This document shows positions 1 to 7,978 of a stretch of DNA of 64,000 nucleotides, piece after piece (the stretch's first letter is position 1; every line of letters begins with the position of its first letter). The stretch comes from Hymenobacter oligotrophus (lineage in GTDB: Bacteria > Bacteroidota > Bacteroidia > Cytophagales > Hymenobacteraceae), in the NCBI RefSeq assembly GCF_003574965.1, contig NZ_CP032317.1, positions 3,348,001 through 3,412,000 of the forward strand. Direction: 5' to 3'. The position numbers were made by a program, and so were the translations under genes. The notes beneath the pieces were generated by a model, which was not told the origin of the DNA, did no database searches, and saw nothing but the letters and a program-made list of their open reading frames with translations.

Positions 1-1968
1 CCCAAGCTGAGCATCAGCCGCGGCGGCATTGCGCCCCTAGGTGAGTACCGCGACATCTGGATCTTTCAGCAACTGAACCTGATTCTGAAGAAGAACAAGG
101 CTTCGCTGACCACGCCCATCGAGAAGCTGCCGCGCGAGCTGGTGGAACGCCTGCTCCACGGCGTGCCCGAAACCGAAGACGAGGACGACGACAAGAAAAA
201 AGCCACGTACAGCGAGCCGTTCGAGGGCATTATCCCCTTCCTGCAGCGGCAGATGGATTCCGACTCGGAGAACATTCGGGAGTGGATTCAGCAGTACACC
301 CAAGCTGTGGAGTGCCCCGAGTGCCACGGCCACCGCCTGAAAAAAGAATCGTTGCACTTCAAGATTGACGGCAAGCACATCGGCGAGCTGTCGATCATGG
401 ATATTGGCGAGCTGAGCCGCTGGTTTGAGGGCCTGGAGGAACGCCTGTCGGAACGCCAGAACCTGATTGCCCGCGAGCTGCTGAAGGAAATTCGCAAGCG
501 CATCGGCTTCTTGCTGGAGGTGGGTTTGGAGTACCTCAACCTGCACCGCTCGGTGCGCACGCTGTCGGGCGGCGAGTCGCAGCGCATTCGCTTGGCTACC
601 CAAATCGGTACCCAATTGGTGGGCGTGCTCTACATCATGGACGAGCCCAGCATTGGCCTGCACCAGCGCGACAACGAACGCCTCATCAACGCCCTCAAGC
701 ACCTGCGCGACCTAGGCAACTCGGTGATTGTGGTGGAACACGACAAGGACATGATCGTCCATGCCGACCACGTGCTCGACATCGGTCCCGGGGCCGGCAT
801 ACACGGCGGGCACGTGGTAGCCGAAGGCGAGCCCGACGCTTTCTTGCGCAGCGGCTCGCTCACGGCGCAGTACCTCAGCGGCGAAAAGCACATCGAGCTG
901 CGCAAAAAGAAGCGCGAGGGCGAAGGCAAGGATTTGGTGCTGAAAGGCGCCAAAGGCCACAACCTGAAGAACGTAACCCTGAAAGTGCCCCTGGGTAAGC
1001 TGGTGGCCGTTACGGGGGTGTCGGGCTCGGGCAAGTCGTCGCTCATCCACGATACCTTGTACCCCATCCTCAACCGTCACTTCTTCAACGCCAAGCGCGA
1101 GCCGCTGGCATTCGGCAGCATCGAGGGCCTGGAGCACATCGATAAGGTAATCGAGGTGGATCAGTCGCCGATTGGCCGCACGCCGCGCTCTAACCCGGCT
1201 ACGTACACCGGCGTGTTCACCGAAATCCGGCAGCTGTACTCCAACCTGCCCGAGGCCAAAATCCGGGGCTACGGGCCGGGCCGCTTCTCTTTCAACGTGA
1301 AGGGCGGCCGCTGCGAAACCTGCGAGGGCGCGGGCATGCGCACCATCGAGATGAACTTCTTGCCCGATGTGCACGTGCAGTGCGAAACCTGCAAGGGCCG
1401 CCGCTACAACCGCGAAACGCTGGAGGTGCGCTTTAAAGGCAAGAGCATCACCGATGTGCTCGACATGACCATTGAGAAGGCCGTGGAGTTCTTCGAGAAC
1501 CAGCCCCGTATTTTGCGCAAGATCAAGACCTTGGCCGATGTGGGCTTGGGCTACATCACCCTAGGTCAGCAGGCTACCACGCTGAGCGGGGGCGAGGCGC
1601 AGCGCGTAAAACTGGCCACCGAGCTGAGCAAAAAGGATACCGGCAAGACCTTCTACATCCTCGACGAGCCCACCACCGGCTTGCACTTCGAGGACATTCG
1701 TCACCTGTCGGATGTGCTGCAGAAGCTGGCCGACAAGGGCAACTCTGTACTCATCATCGAGCACAACCTCGACCTGATTAAGGTAGCCGACCACATCATC
1801 GACCTAGGACCCGAAGGCGGCGCCGGCGGCGGCATGATTGTGGCCCAAGGCACGCCCGAGCAAGTGGCCAAGGTGAAGAAAAGCCACACCGCACGCTTTT
1901 TGGCCGAAGAGCTGAAGGTGAGCAAGTACGCCGAGGAAAAACCCAAGGCAGCCGAAGAGGCCGCTTAG
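1..1968 (+). CDS. uvrA: Excinuclease ABC subunit A, C-terminal part (cut by window edge)
   Basis: C-terminal 655 residues of UvrA, the damage-recognising ATPase of nucleotide excision repair, which hands DNA to UvrB in the cytoplasm. The start lies upstream of the window, so the truncation is only the window edge. In order: a CPEC cysteine pair near nt 313, the first ABC signature LSGGESQR with DEPSIGLHQRDN (about nt 562-672), the second Walker A GVSGSGKSS (about nt 1015), the DNA-binding zinc module with two CETC pairs (about nt 1315-1395), and the second signature LSGGEAQR with DEPTTGLH (about nt 1582-1687). Motif order and spacing are normal. All four CCTAGG copies inside it are read as Leu-Gly. 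Confidence 0.98.
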   Translation, partial: PKLSISRGGIAPLGEYRDIWIFQQLNLILKKNKASLTTPIEKLPRELVERLLHGVPETEDEDDDKKKATYSEPFEGIIPFLQRQMDSDSENIREWIQQYTQAVECPECHGHRLKKESLHFKIDGKHIGELSIMDIGELSRWFEGLEERLSERQNLIARELLKEIRKRIGFLLEVGLEYLNLHRSVRTLSGGESQRIRLATQIGTQLVGVLYIMDEPSIGLHQRDNERLINALKHLRDLGNSVIVVEHDKDMIVHADHVLDIGPGAGIHGGHVVAEGEPDAFLRSGSLTAQYLSGEKHIELRKKKREGEGKDLVLKGAKGHNLKNVTLKVPLGKLVAVTGVSGSGKSSLIHDTLYPILNRHFFNAKREPLAFGSIEGLEHIDKVIEVDQSPIGRTPRSNPATYTGVFTEIRQLYSNLPEAKIRGYGPGRFSFNVKGGRCETCEGAGMRTIEMNFLPDVHVQCETCKGRRYNRETLEVRFKGKSITDVLDMTIEKAVEFFENQPRILRKIKTLADVGLGYITLGQQATTLSGGEAQRVKLATELSKKDTGKTFYILDEPTTGLHFEDIRHLSDVLQKLADKGNSVLIIEHNLDLIKVADHIIDLGPEGGAGGGMIVAQGTPEQVAKVKKSHTARFLAEELKVSKYAEEKPKAAEEAA

Positions 1969-1990
1969 TTGCGCATAAGCCTAGAGCGTT

Positions 1991-2033
1991 GCCGCCCCGC
2001 CCAATGTTAAATTTTAGGCGGGGCGGCGTTTTT
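1991..2033 (+). terminator. Rho-independent terminator of uvrA
   Basis: An 11-bp perfect stem (1991-2001 with 2017-2027) of C and G runs, a 15-nt A/T-rich loop and a T-run directly after it. It starts 22 bases after the uvrA stop. Confidence 0.85.
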
Positions 2034-2100
2034 ATGTTGCCTAAATATTACGCGCGGCCTATTTTAGGTGCTTCCATTCCTACCCACCCGCTCACCTATT

Positions 2101-2535
2101 GTGAAACATCTACTCTTCCCTGTCCTGTTGGCCGTTGCCATCATGAATGCCCCCGCCAAAGAAGCGCCGCCAAAAGGCACCAAATGGGAGGGCACCATCA
2201 GCAACGGCATGAAGGGCGACAAAATCAGCTTTGTGGTGTCGCCCGACGGCAAGAAGCTCTCCGACCTCACGTTTTCGGGCTACTGGCGCTGCAGCGGCAA
2301 GCTCGAGCAAACCACCGTGGGGCCCGATTCGGCATTTAACATCGTGGGCGGCAAAGTAGCCGGGGTGGCCGTCGATCCGCCCAACGGCGGCAGCACGGCT
2401 TGGCGCTTCGAGGTGCAAGGCGAGTTCAGCGGCAAAGCCGCGGCCAAAGGCACTTTCCGCATGAACATCAACAACCTGGGCTGCGACACTTACAAGCTGC
2501 AGTGGGCAGCCGCTCCTGTTGGCGTAGCTAAGTAA
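2101..2535 (+). CDS. Small exported protein of unknown function
   Basis: 144 residues. I chose the GTG at 2101 because it opens a clean Sec signal peptide (KHLLFPVLLAVAIMNAPA, cleavage near residue 17). A GTG at 2068 would add 11 residues ahead of the signal. The mature part is rich in Gly, Lys and short beta-like stretches and has two cysteines (in YWRCSG and NLGCDT), which could form a disulfide in the periplasm. I do not recognise the family. It ends 7 bases from the convergent RidA-like gene, leaving no room for a private terminator. Coding is supported by the signal peptide and third-position G/C use. Confidence 0.75.
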   Translation: MKHLLFPVLLAVAIMNAPAKEAPPKGTKWEGTISNGMKGDKISFVVSPDGKKLSDLTFSGYWRCSGKLEQTTVGPDSAFNIVGGKVAGVAVDPPNGGSTAWRFEVQGEFSGKAAAKGTFRMNINNLGCDTYKLQWAAAPVGVAK

Positions 2536-2542
2536 GCAACAC

Positions 2543-2992
2543 CTAGGGCGTAGGCTTCATGGCCACCAGCTCTATTTCCACCAACGCCGAGGGCATCAGT
2601 AAGCGTTTTACTTCCACCCAGGTAGCGGCGGGGTACACGCCGTTGTAGTACTTCTTGCGCAGCTCGTTTTCCTGCGGAAAGACGTTTAGGTCGACGGTAT
2701 ACACGTTTTCCTTTACCACGTGCTGGAAGCCAAGGCCGTGGTGCGCCAGCGTTTTCTCCAGGGTTCGGTAGATGCCTGCTACCTGCTCGGCCATGGTTTT
2801 GCCTGGGTGCACCGTGCCCGATATGTACAGGGTGTTGCCAACCAGTACGGCTTGCGCATAGCCGTATTGGTTTTCGCCGGCTGCATGCAGGTTAAAAGTT
2901 TGGCGATTAAGTGATTTGGCTGGCGCTGCGGTTTGCGCCGAGGTAAGTTGCGCACCGCCAAGCAGCGCGGCTGCCAAGAACAAGCGTTTCAT
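2543..2992 (-). CDS. RidA/YjgF/UK114-family protein with a signal peptide
   Basis: 149 residues. After a Sec signal (MKRLFLAAALLGGAQLTSAQ, about 20 residues) follows a full RidA-type domain: GNTLYISGTVHP, a helix with EQVAGIYRTLEKTLA, and the C-terminal VEVKRLLMPSALVEIELVA, which matches the family's end strand with the Arg that binds the carboxylate of imine substrates. Classical RidA hydrolyses reactive 2-aminoacrylate and other enamines/imines in the cytosol; this copy is predicted to be periplasmic, so its substrate may differ. The TAG stop lies inside the CCTAGG at 2542. It is transcribed alone, convergent with the preceding small gene. Confidence 0.87.
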   Translation of the reverse strand: MKRLFLAAALLGGAQLTSAQTAAPAKSLNRQTFNLHAAGENQYGYAQAVLVGNTLYISGTVHPGKTMAEQVAGIYRTLEKTLAHHGLGFQHVVKENVYTVDLNVFPQENELRKKYYNGVYPAATWVEVKRLLMPSALVEIELVAMKPTP

Positions 2993-3102
2993 AGTTGATG
3001 AGGTACTGAAGGTTGAATCTGCCCAACGTCGATCGGCACCGGCTACCGTTGCACCTCACCAAGCCAACTCACATCAGTATGTGAGCGGGCCTAGTGCTGC
3101 CC

Positions 3103-3150
3103 TAACAACAAAGCGCCGCCTGCTGGTTAGCAGGCGGCGCTTTGTTGTTA
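3103..3150 (-). terminator. Terminator downstream of the DUF4142 gene cluster
   Basis: A 22-bp perfect inverted repeat (3103-3124 and 3129-3150) with a 4-nt loop, 21 bases after the stop of the DUF4142 gene. The arms end in A/T-rich TAACAACAAA / TTTGTTGTTA, so it could work on either strand. Confidence 0.8.
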
Positions 3151-3171
3151 GCCTTCGAAGGGCCAGTCAGC

Positions 3172-3867
3172 TTACATTTTCATGTTGCTGTGCTGCTTCG
3201 AGGTATCGAGGTGCTTCTGAATCACGGGCGTGGTTTTGGTGATGAAGCCCTTGATGTCGGCGTCCTGGGTCATCTGCAGGTGAGCCTGCATGGTGTTCAG
3301 GGTTTTCTGGTGGTCGGTTACCATTTGCTGCATAAAGCGTTGGGCCAGCTGCTCGCCGCCCAGCTTGCGCATTTCGTCGGCAATGGCTTTGTGCTCGGCG
3401 TCCATGTCGGTGGGCAAGGTTACGCCTTTCTTTTTGGCAATGGCCGTCAGGTCAGCCGTCGACTTGGTGTGGTCGGTAATCATCATGTTGGCGTGGTCCT
3501 TGGCCATGCCCGTTACGCCCTTCTCCAGCACGAGGCGGCTTAGCTGAATCTCGTTCTGGTCGCTGTGCGCGGCTGATTTCATGAACTCGGGGTCGTCTTT
3601 GTGCGGTGCGGTTTCGCCCGAGTTGTTGCCGTTCATGCCCATCGGGGCAGTGCGGCTATCAGCCGACATGCCCGCGCCCTGGCCGGTGGTGTCGCCGTCG
3701 TTCGAGGCGTTGGCCATGCCGTTGGTGCCGTTGCCCATGGCGTTGTCGTCGGCGTTGTTGTTGGCCGTGGCAGTGGTGTCGGGGTTGCTGCCCTTGTTGT
3801 CGGTGCAGGCTGAGGTGCCGGCCAGCAGGGCCGCGCTAAGCAGCGCCGGCAGAAGTAGCTTTTTCAT
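3172..3867 (-). CDS. DUF4142 lipoprotein
   Basis: 231 residues. Lipobox LLAGTSAC at about 15-22 with Cys22 as the lipidated residue. A low-complexity linker rich in Asn, Asp, Thr, Gly and Met (about 23-90) follows, then a helical DUF4142 domain (about 93-222) with the family's DHANMMITDH and FMQQMVTDHQKTLNTMQ histidine-containing helices. The family has a ferritin-like four-helix look and is common in Bacteroidota envelopes; its biochemical role is not established. Last gene of a minus-strand set with the next two upstream genes (spacers of 35 and 38 bp), closed by the hairpin at 3103-3150. The Met/His-rich tail (KQHSNMKM) might bind metal, which is a guess. Confidence 0.88.
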   Translation of the reverse strand: MKKLLLPALLSAALLAGTSACTDNKGSNPDTTATANNNADDNAMGNGTNGMANASNDGDTTGQGAGMSADSRTAPMGMNGNNSGETAPHKDDPEFMKSAAHSDQNEIQLSRLVLEKGVTGMAKDHANMMITDHTKSTADLTAIAKKKGVTLPTDMDAEHKAIADEMRKLGGEQLAQRFMQQMVTDHQKTLNTMQAHLQMTQDADIKGFITKTTPVIQKHLDTSKQHSNMKM

Positions 3868-3902
3868 GAATGAAACAGTGTTATGGTTGGGTAGGGAAAA
3901 AA

Positions 3903-4166
3903 CTATTGGTTGGCGGCTGCGCCCGAGGTGTCGCCGGCGGCGCCGGCCTGGGCTGCGCTGTCGGCATCGGCCGAAACGGTGGGGCCGGCGTTGTTGTCGA
4001 TAACCACTGCCTCCGACTCTACACCGCCTTCATCGGCTGCTTTGTCCATATTGGAAACGGCCTCGCCGGCGGTGCCGTCGGTGCGCTGGGTGTCGTTGCC
4101 GGAGCAAGCGGTACCTAGGGTAAGCGAGCCAGCCAGCAGGGCCAGCCATAGGGTTGAGCGTTTCAT
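3903..4166 (-). CDS. Short acidic lipoprotein, unknown function
   Basis: 87 residues. Signal and lipobox (LTLGTAC, Cys21), then an entirely low-complexity acidic tail of Asp, Glu, Ala, Gly and Ser with no evident fold. It lies between two DUF4142 genes in the same orientation with short spacers, so it is probably co-transcribed with them. Tails of this kind often act as flexible spacers in envelope proteins; I cannot assign a function. The signal peptide, spacing and matching codon use support that it is real. Confidence 0.75.
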   Translation of the reverse strand: MKRSTLWLALLAGSLTLGTACSGNDTQRTDGTAGEAVSNMDKAADEGGVESEAVVIDNNAGPTVSADADSAAQAGAAGDTSGAAANQ

Positions 4167-4204
4167 GCGGTGCTAAGTAAAAGTGAACGAAAGGCCGGTG
4201 GCGC

Positions 4205-4777
4205 CTAGGGCTTTAGCTGGTCTTCTACCTGCTCGGCCTGCTTGCGGTGCTCCTCGAGCACGGGCGCGTACTTGGCGGCAAACGCGCGAATGTCGCCGTC
4301 GTACGCTTCGTCGGCCATGTCCTCAAAGGCATCTTCGGCGTTGCTATGCGCATCCACAATTTCCTCTACGTATTGGCGGTCGAATTCGGCACCCGTCAGG
4401 CCTGCCAATTCTTTGTACAGATCCTGCTGGTCACCGCCCAATCCATCGGGCACGGCAATGTTTTTCTGGCCGGCCAAGGTGCGCAACGAGGCGTTGATGC
4501 CCGTGTGCCCACGCATAAGCTGTTGGGCCAGGTTGCGCACTTCGGGGCGGGTCGCCTTCGACTGGGCAAGCTTGCTGAGCTCTACTTCGAGCAAGCCATT
4601 GGTGGTAGCCTCCACCAAAAATTCGGCGTCTTGCTCCTGGCGTTTGGTTATGTCTTCGTTGCCGATGCGCTGCTCGTTCTCAAACTTGGCGTCGGCCACT
4701 GGGTCGCGGTTGCCGGAGTTACAAGCCAGCAGGCTACCTAGGAGGCATAGCGGTAAGTATTGTTTGAGCAGGTGCAT
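4205..4777 (-). CDS. DUF4142 lipoprotein (second copy)
   Basis: 190 residues. Lipobox LLGSLLAC with Cys19. The helical DUF4142 region covers about residues 45-185: DAEFLVEATTNGLLEVELSKLA, VRNLAQQLMRGHTGINASLRTLA, and FDRQYVEEIVDAHSNAEDAF. It is a divergent paralogue of the DUF4142 gene at 3172-3867 and has no long linker. First gene of the three-gene minus-strand set. The TAG stop is inside the CCTAGG at 4204. Function is unknown beyond an envelope location. Confidence 0.87.
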   Translation of the reverse strand: MHLLKQYLPLCLLGSLLACNSGNRDPVADAKFENEQRIGNEDITKRQEQDAEFLVEATTNGLLEVELSKLAQSKATRPEVRNLAQQLMRGHTGINASLRTLAGQKNIAVPDGLGGDQQDLYKELAGLTGAEFDRQYVEEIVDAHSNAEDAFEDMADEAYDGDIRAFAAKYAPVLEEHRKQAEQVEDQLKP

Positions 4778-4968
4778 AATCGGTGCATTCGGGCCGGCCC
4801 ACGTCCGGTATCTGGGCTATACGCACCCATGCGCAAGCGGTTCATAGAAATTAGTTCCGCCTCCGGAAAATTTTTCTGCCAAGCCATTAAACCACAGCGT
4901 GGCAGCACCTTCTAAGCCATTGCTAATGCCCTTAACAGCCGGTATTTTACACCCCACACAACTCCATC

Positions 4969-5814
4969 ATGAAACACACCGCCTATCGTACCGCACTTGC
5001 TGTACTCCTTGGCTCGGGCCTGCTTGCCGGCCTCGGCAGCTGCGCCAAAGATGACCTAGGACTGGCTACCACCACCTCCGCTGAAGACCAGGCCGACGCC
5101 GAAGGCTCCGACGCCGCCACCCTGGAATACATCGATGCCAACGCCCCCGCCGATGTAAACCAAGCCGCTGCCGGCACCTACGCCTCCGCCGACGACTTGC
5201 GCTCGGTGTGTGGCTCCTGCGTTACGCGCACCTACGACGCCGCCACCCGCACCCTCACGCTCACTTTCGACCCCAACGGCTGCGTGGGCCGCGACGGCCG
5301 CGTGCGCCGCGGGCAAATTGTGGCGGTATTCAGCGGGCAGCACCGACAGCCGGGCGCGTCGGTGGTGGTTACGCAGGTGAACTACTCCGTAAACGGCAAC
5401 CCGCACAAAGGCACCCGCATCATTACCTACACCGGCAACGGCACCTATACGCTGCGGGTGCAGGAAGCGAGCATCACCACACCCACCGGCACGGCCAGCT
5501 GGAACTCCGAGCGCACCTACACGCAAACCGCCGGCCAAGCCACCCGCACCTTGCTTGATGACGAGTTTAGCGTAACCGGCAACGTAACGGGCACCAACCG
5601 CAAGGGCGTATCGTTTGTGGCCACCATTCAGCAGCCGCTGAAAAAGGTGTTTCAGCGCGGATGTGCCCGATTCTTCACCGCTGGCACCGTCGAAATCAAG
5701 ACGAGCAAGGAGAAAACCCTGCTGCTGAACTACGACCCCGCCGGCACTGCCGCCTGCGACAACATTGCGTCTGTTACCATCAACGGCCGCACCCGCACCA
5801 TTCGGCTGCGCTAA
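4969..5814 (+). CDS. Exported lipoprotein of unknown function
   Basis: 281 residues. Signal with lipobox LLAGLGSC (Cys26), an acidic linker (about 30-70), then a beta-rich domain. Six further cysteines sit as a close pair (VCGSC), one in DPNGCVGRDGR, one in RGCARF and one in TAACDN, suggesting disulfides. A segment with Arg-rich RDGRVRRGQI and repeated TYT/TRT strands suggests an extended beta sheet. Lipoproteins with this look occur in Hymenobacter relatives as hypothetical proteins (recollection). It is monocistronic and shares a 62-bp palindromic terminator with the convergent next gene. Confidence 0.78.
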   Translation: MKHTAYRTALAVLLGSGLLAGLGSCAKDDLGLATTTSAEDQADAEGSDAATLEYIDANAPADVNQAAAGTYASADDLRSVCGSCVTRTYDAATRTLTLTFDPNGCVGRDGRVRRGQIVAVFSGQHRQPGASVVVTQVNYSVNGNPHKGTRIITYTGNGTYTLRVQEASITTPTGTASWNSERTYTQTAGQATRTLLDDEFSVTGNVTGTNRKGVSFVATIQQPLKKVFQRGCARFFTAGTVEIKTSKEKTLLLNYDPAGTAACDNIASVTINGRTRTIRLR

Positions 5815-5819
5815 ATATC

Positions 5820-5881
5820 AGCGTTACCCTCAAAAAAGAAGCCCCAGCAATTGCTGGGGCTTCTTTTTTGAGGGTAACGCT
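5820..5881. terminator. Bidirectional terminator, 62-bp perfect palindrome
   Basis: 31-bp arms with no mismatch and no loop bases, centred between 5850 and 5851. Each arm carries CAAAAAAGAAG, giving a T-run on both strands after a GCCCCAGCAA stem. It fills the gap between convergent genes ending at 5814 and 5883. Confidence 0.9.
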
Positions 5882-5882
5882 A

Positions 5883-6500
5883 TTAAGACTCGCGAGGAAG
5901 TTCACCGGGGAGACTGCCAGGATCAGTACCGGTACCAGGACCAGGCGCTTGGCAGCTAGGTCCTTGCACTTGCCCTTCTTGGCAATTGTTGCCATACTTA
6001 ACCCACGACGCCGCATTGCCAACGTAGTAGGTCCCGTTTAAAGTAAAGGTGAAAGTGTGGGCCGCACCATCGGATACCGTAGAGGGCAAATTGTCGAATT
6101 TCAGAATATTGGCACCTACGGCGCTGCTGCAACCTGTGCCGCGGCCTTCGCTGCTGGCAAGGTTACGGTAAGCTCTGCCGTCGAGCGTAGCTCCTACTAC
6201 GTTTGCGAAGGTAACGGCTTGAGTGCAGCCTGTTGGCAAAGCCACAATCCAGTGGCTAAGCCCGTTGGCCCTAGCGGGGCCAGTGCGCCGGATAGAATAC
6301 GTATAGGTAGTAGTGTTGCGGTCGTAGCTTACTCCTTGAAAAGCAACGTCGTAGGCGCCGATAGTTGCACTTTGAACCAAGGCGGTAGCGGCATCGAGGT
6401 TGTCGGTGGCAGGACTCACGGATTCGTTTTTGCTGCAGGCAGCCGACAGCATCAGCCCGAGCATCAAACTGCTACGGTAAAACAAAGTAGAGAATTGCAT
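5883..6500 (-). CDS. Exported lipoprotein of unknown function
   Basis: 205 residues from the ATG at 6500. An upstream in-frame extension to 6635 lacks signal features and runs through A/T-rich promoter-like DNA. Lipobox LMLSAAC (Cys22). The mature part is one beta-rich domain with YSIRRTGPARANGLSHWIVALP and paired cysteines (PTGCTQ, GTGCSS, NNCQEGQ, GPSCQ), ending in a Gly/Pro/Thr tail. The GLSHWIVALP stretch resembles a secreted-protein domain seen in Bacteroidota, but I cannot name the family. Monocistronic, preceded by about 140 bp of A/T-rich DNA that probably holds its promoter. Confidence 0.75.
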   Translation of the reverse strand: MQFSTLFYRSSLMLGLMLSAACSKNESVSPATDNLDAATALVQSATIGAYDVAFQGVSYDRNTTTYTYSIRRTGPARANGLSHWIVALPTGCTQAVTFANVVGATLDGRAYRNLASSEGRGTGCSSAVGANILKFDNLPSTVSDGAAHTFTFTLNGTYYVGNAASWVKYGNNCQEGQVQGPSCQAPGPGTGTDPGSLPGELPRES

Positions 6501-6712
6501 TTGGTGGAGAGATAATGGGTGAAAAATTACGTTGGCGGCGAAATATACAGTACATATTTGGTTTATAATAAAGCGATATAATATAATATTTTCCGAAGCT
6601 TCATCTGCTTTGATTAACACGCATCCTGAACGCATTGCAAGCGTTCATTACTGATTGTGAAGTTGGTAGTGCAATGGAGTACAGACACTGCCATTTATAC
6701 TTGCCATCCACA

Positions 6713-6753
6713 AAAAAGCGGCACCGCCCTAGGTCAGGGCGGTGCCGCTTTTT
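6713..6753 (-). terminator. Terminator of the sigma/protease operon, CCTAGG at the apex
   Basis: 17-bp perfect stem (6713-6729, 6737-6753) ending in an A-run/T-run, with a 7-nt loop. The loop and the adjacent stem base contain CCTAGG (6728). It lies 25 bases after the protease gene stop. Confidence 0.88.
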
Positions 6754-6777
6754 GTTTGCGGGCTCAGCCAGTCAGTT

Positions 6778-7923
6778 CTATTCGAACACCTTCACAACAA
6801 ACACGAAATCCTGGAGTTTGCGCAGCTGCTGCGGGCGCGATTGGCCGGCCAGCTGGTTTTGGCGCGGCACGTTGTAGCCCGGCGCGGCACCGGCAGCCGA
6901 AAGCGAATCGACCAGGCGCATGAGGTACGACGACTTGGTGGCAAACGCGGCGCTTTGCACGTCCATCTGCCGGCCGCTGATTACGCCGATTAGGTTGCCG
7001 CGGTCGTCGAGCACAGGGCCGCCCGAGTTGCCGGGGTTCACGGGAATGCTGATTTGGTAGAAGCCCGAGTCGCCCTCAAAACCGCTGCGGGCGCTCAAGG
7101 AGCCTTCGCCGTACACCACGTCTTCGCGCGGGTAGCCCAGCGTGTAAACCCGTTCGCCTAGGTCGGCCTGGCGGCGCTTAAAGGCGTAGGGCAAGCGGCC
7201 GAAGCCGGTAAAGCGTGCGTCGGTGACGCGCAAGATGGCCAGGTCGTGAGCCACGTCGGTAAACACGGGCTGGGCGCGGTAGCGCTGCCGGTCGCGGCTT
7301 TCGATCAGCAGCGAGTCGGCCCCCTGAATTACGTGGTAGCTCGTCACGAGGTAGCCATCCGACGTCAGCGCGAAGCCCGTGCCGCTGAACTTGCCCAGGT
7401 TGGGCTGCTCCGAGCCGGAGCGCGCGCCAATTTGGGTAATGGCCTGGTTCATGGTGCGCTGGTTCTTCTTGATGCGGTCGACCTCGCGGCGCAAGGTGGC
7501 GTAGCCGTACACCGAAGGCTGCTGGCGGGCTTTCCACCACTCCATACCTAGGAGCGTGGTGAACACAGCCAGTACGGCCACGGCCGCGGCTACCGCCATG
7601 GTAGCGCGGTGCCCGTGCCAAAAATTGCGCAGCCACTGCTCGGTGCGCGATATGCGCATTACCGGCATTTCGGGCCGGCCCGTTTCCACAGTGGTTTCCT
7701 GCTCCGCGTCGATTTCGGCCTGCAGTGTGCGCAGCCGCTCACTCAGATGCAGCCGTTGCCCGTAGCTCTGCAGCGTGCCCGTAAGCTGCCGAAACTCGGC
7801 CAGACGGCCGGCCAAAACCGGATCGGCAGCGAGGCGCTGCTCCAGCTCGGCCCGCGCCGGCGGCGCCAGCTCATTGCTGAGGTAGCGCTCGAACAGGGCG
7901 TAATAATCTGCTTCGGTTTTCAT
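6778..7923 (-). CDS. Membrane-anchored trypsin-like serine protease with anti-sigma-like N-terminus
   Basis: 381 residues. Residues 1-100 are cytosolic and helical (FERYLSNELAPPARAELEQR, ADPVLAGRLAEFRQL), the arrangement of an anti-sigma N-terminus without zinc-finger cysteines. One membrane span follows (about 107-127), a short coiled stretch (about 143-165), then a chymotrypsin-fold protease with His197 (TSYHVI), Asp227 (AHDLAIL) and Ser300 (NPGNSGGP). No PDZ domain is visible. It lies 55 bp after an ECF sigma factor on the same strand, which suggests that the protein senses envelope events and holds the sigma factor. The protease family is clear; the anti-sigma role is inference from context and topology. 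Confidence 0.88.
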   Translation of the reverse strand: MKTEADYYALFERYLSNELAPPARAELEQRLAADPVLAGRLAEFRQLTGTLQSYGQRLHLSERLRTLQAEIDAEQETTVETGRPEMPVMRISRTEQWLRNFWHGHRATMAVAAAVAVLAVFTTLLGMEWWKARQQPSVYGYATLRREVDRIKKNQRTMNQAITQIGARSGSEQPNLGKFSGTGFALTSDGYLVTSYHVIQGADSLLIESRDRQRYRAQPVFTDVAHDLAILRVTDARFTGFGRLPYAFKRRQADLGERVYTLGYPREDVVYGEGSLSARSGFEGDSGFYQISIPVNPGNSGGPVLDDRGNLIGVISGRQMDVQSAAFATKSSYLMRLVDSLSAAGAAPGYNVPRQNQLAGQSRPQQLRKLQDFVFVVKVFE

Positions 7924-7978
7924 AACAATAGGGCGGGTGTTGCTCCCGCCAGAAGGAGAGAAAGAACAAGTGCGTTTG

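Noticed and set aside
2068-2100. Upstream GTG start for the small exported protein
   Set aside because: It would put 11 residues ahead of a complete signal peptide; the GTG at 2101 fits better.
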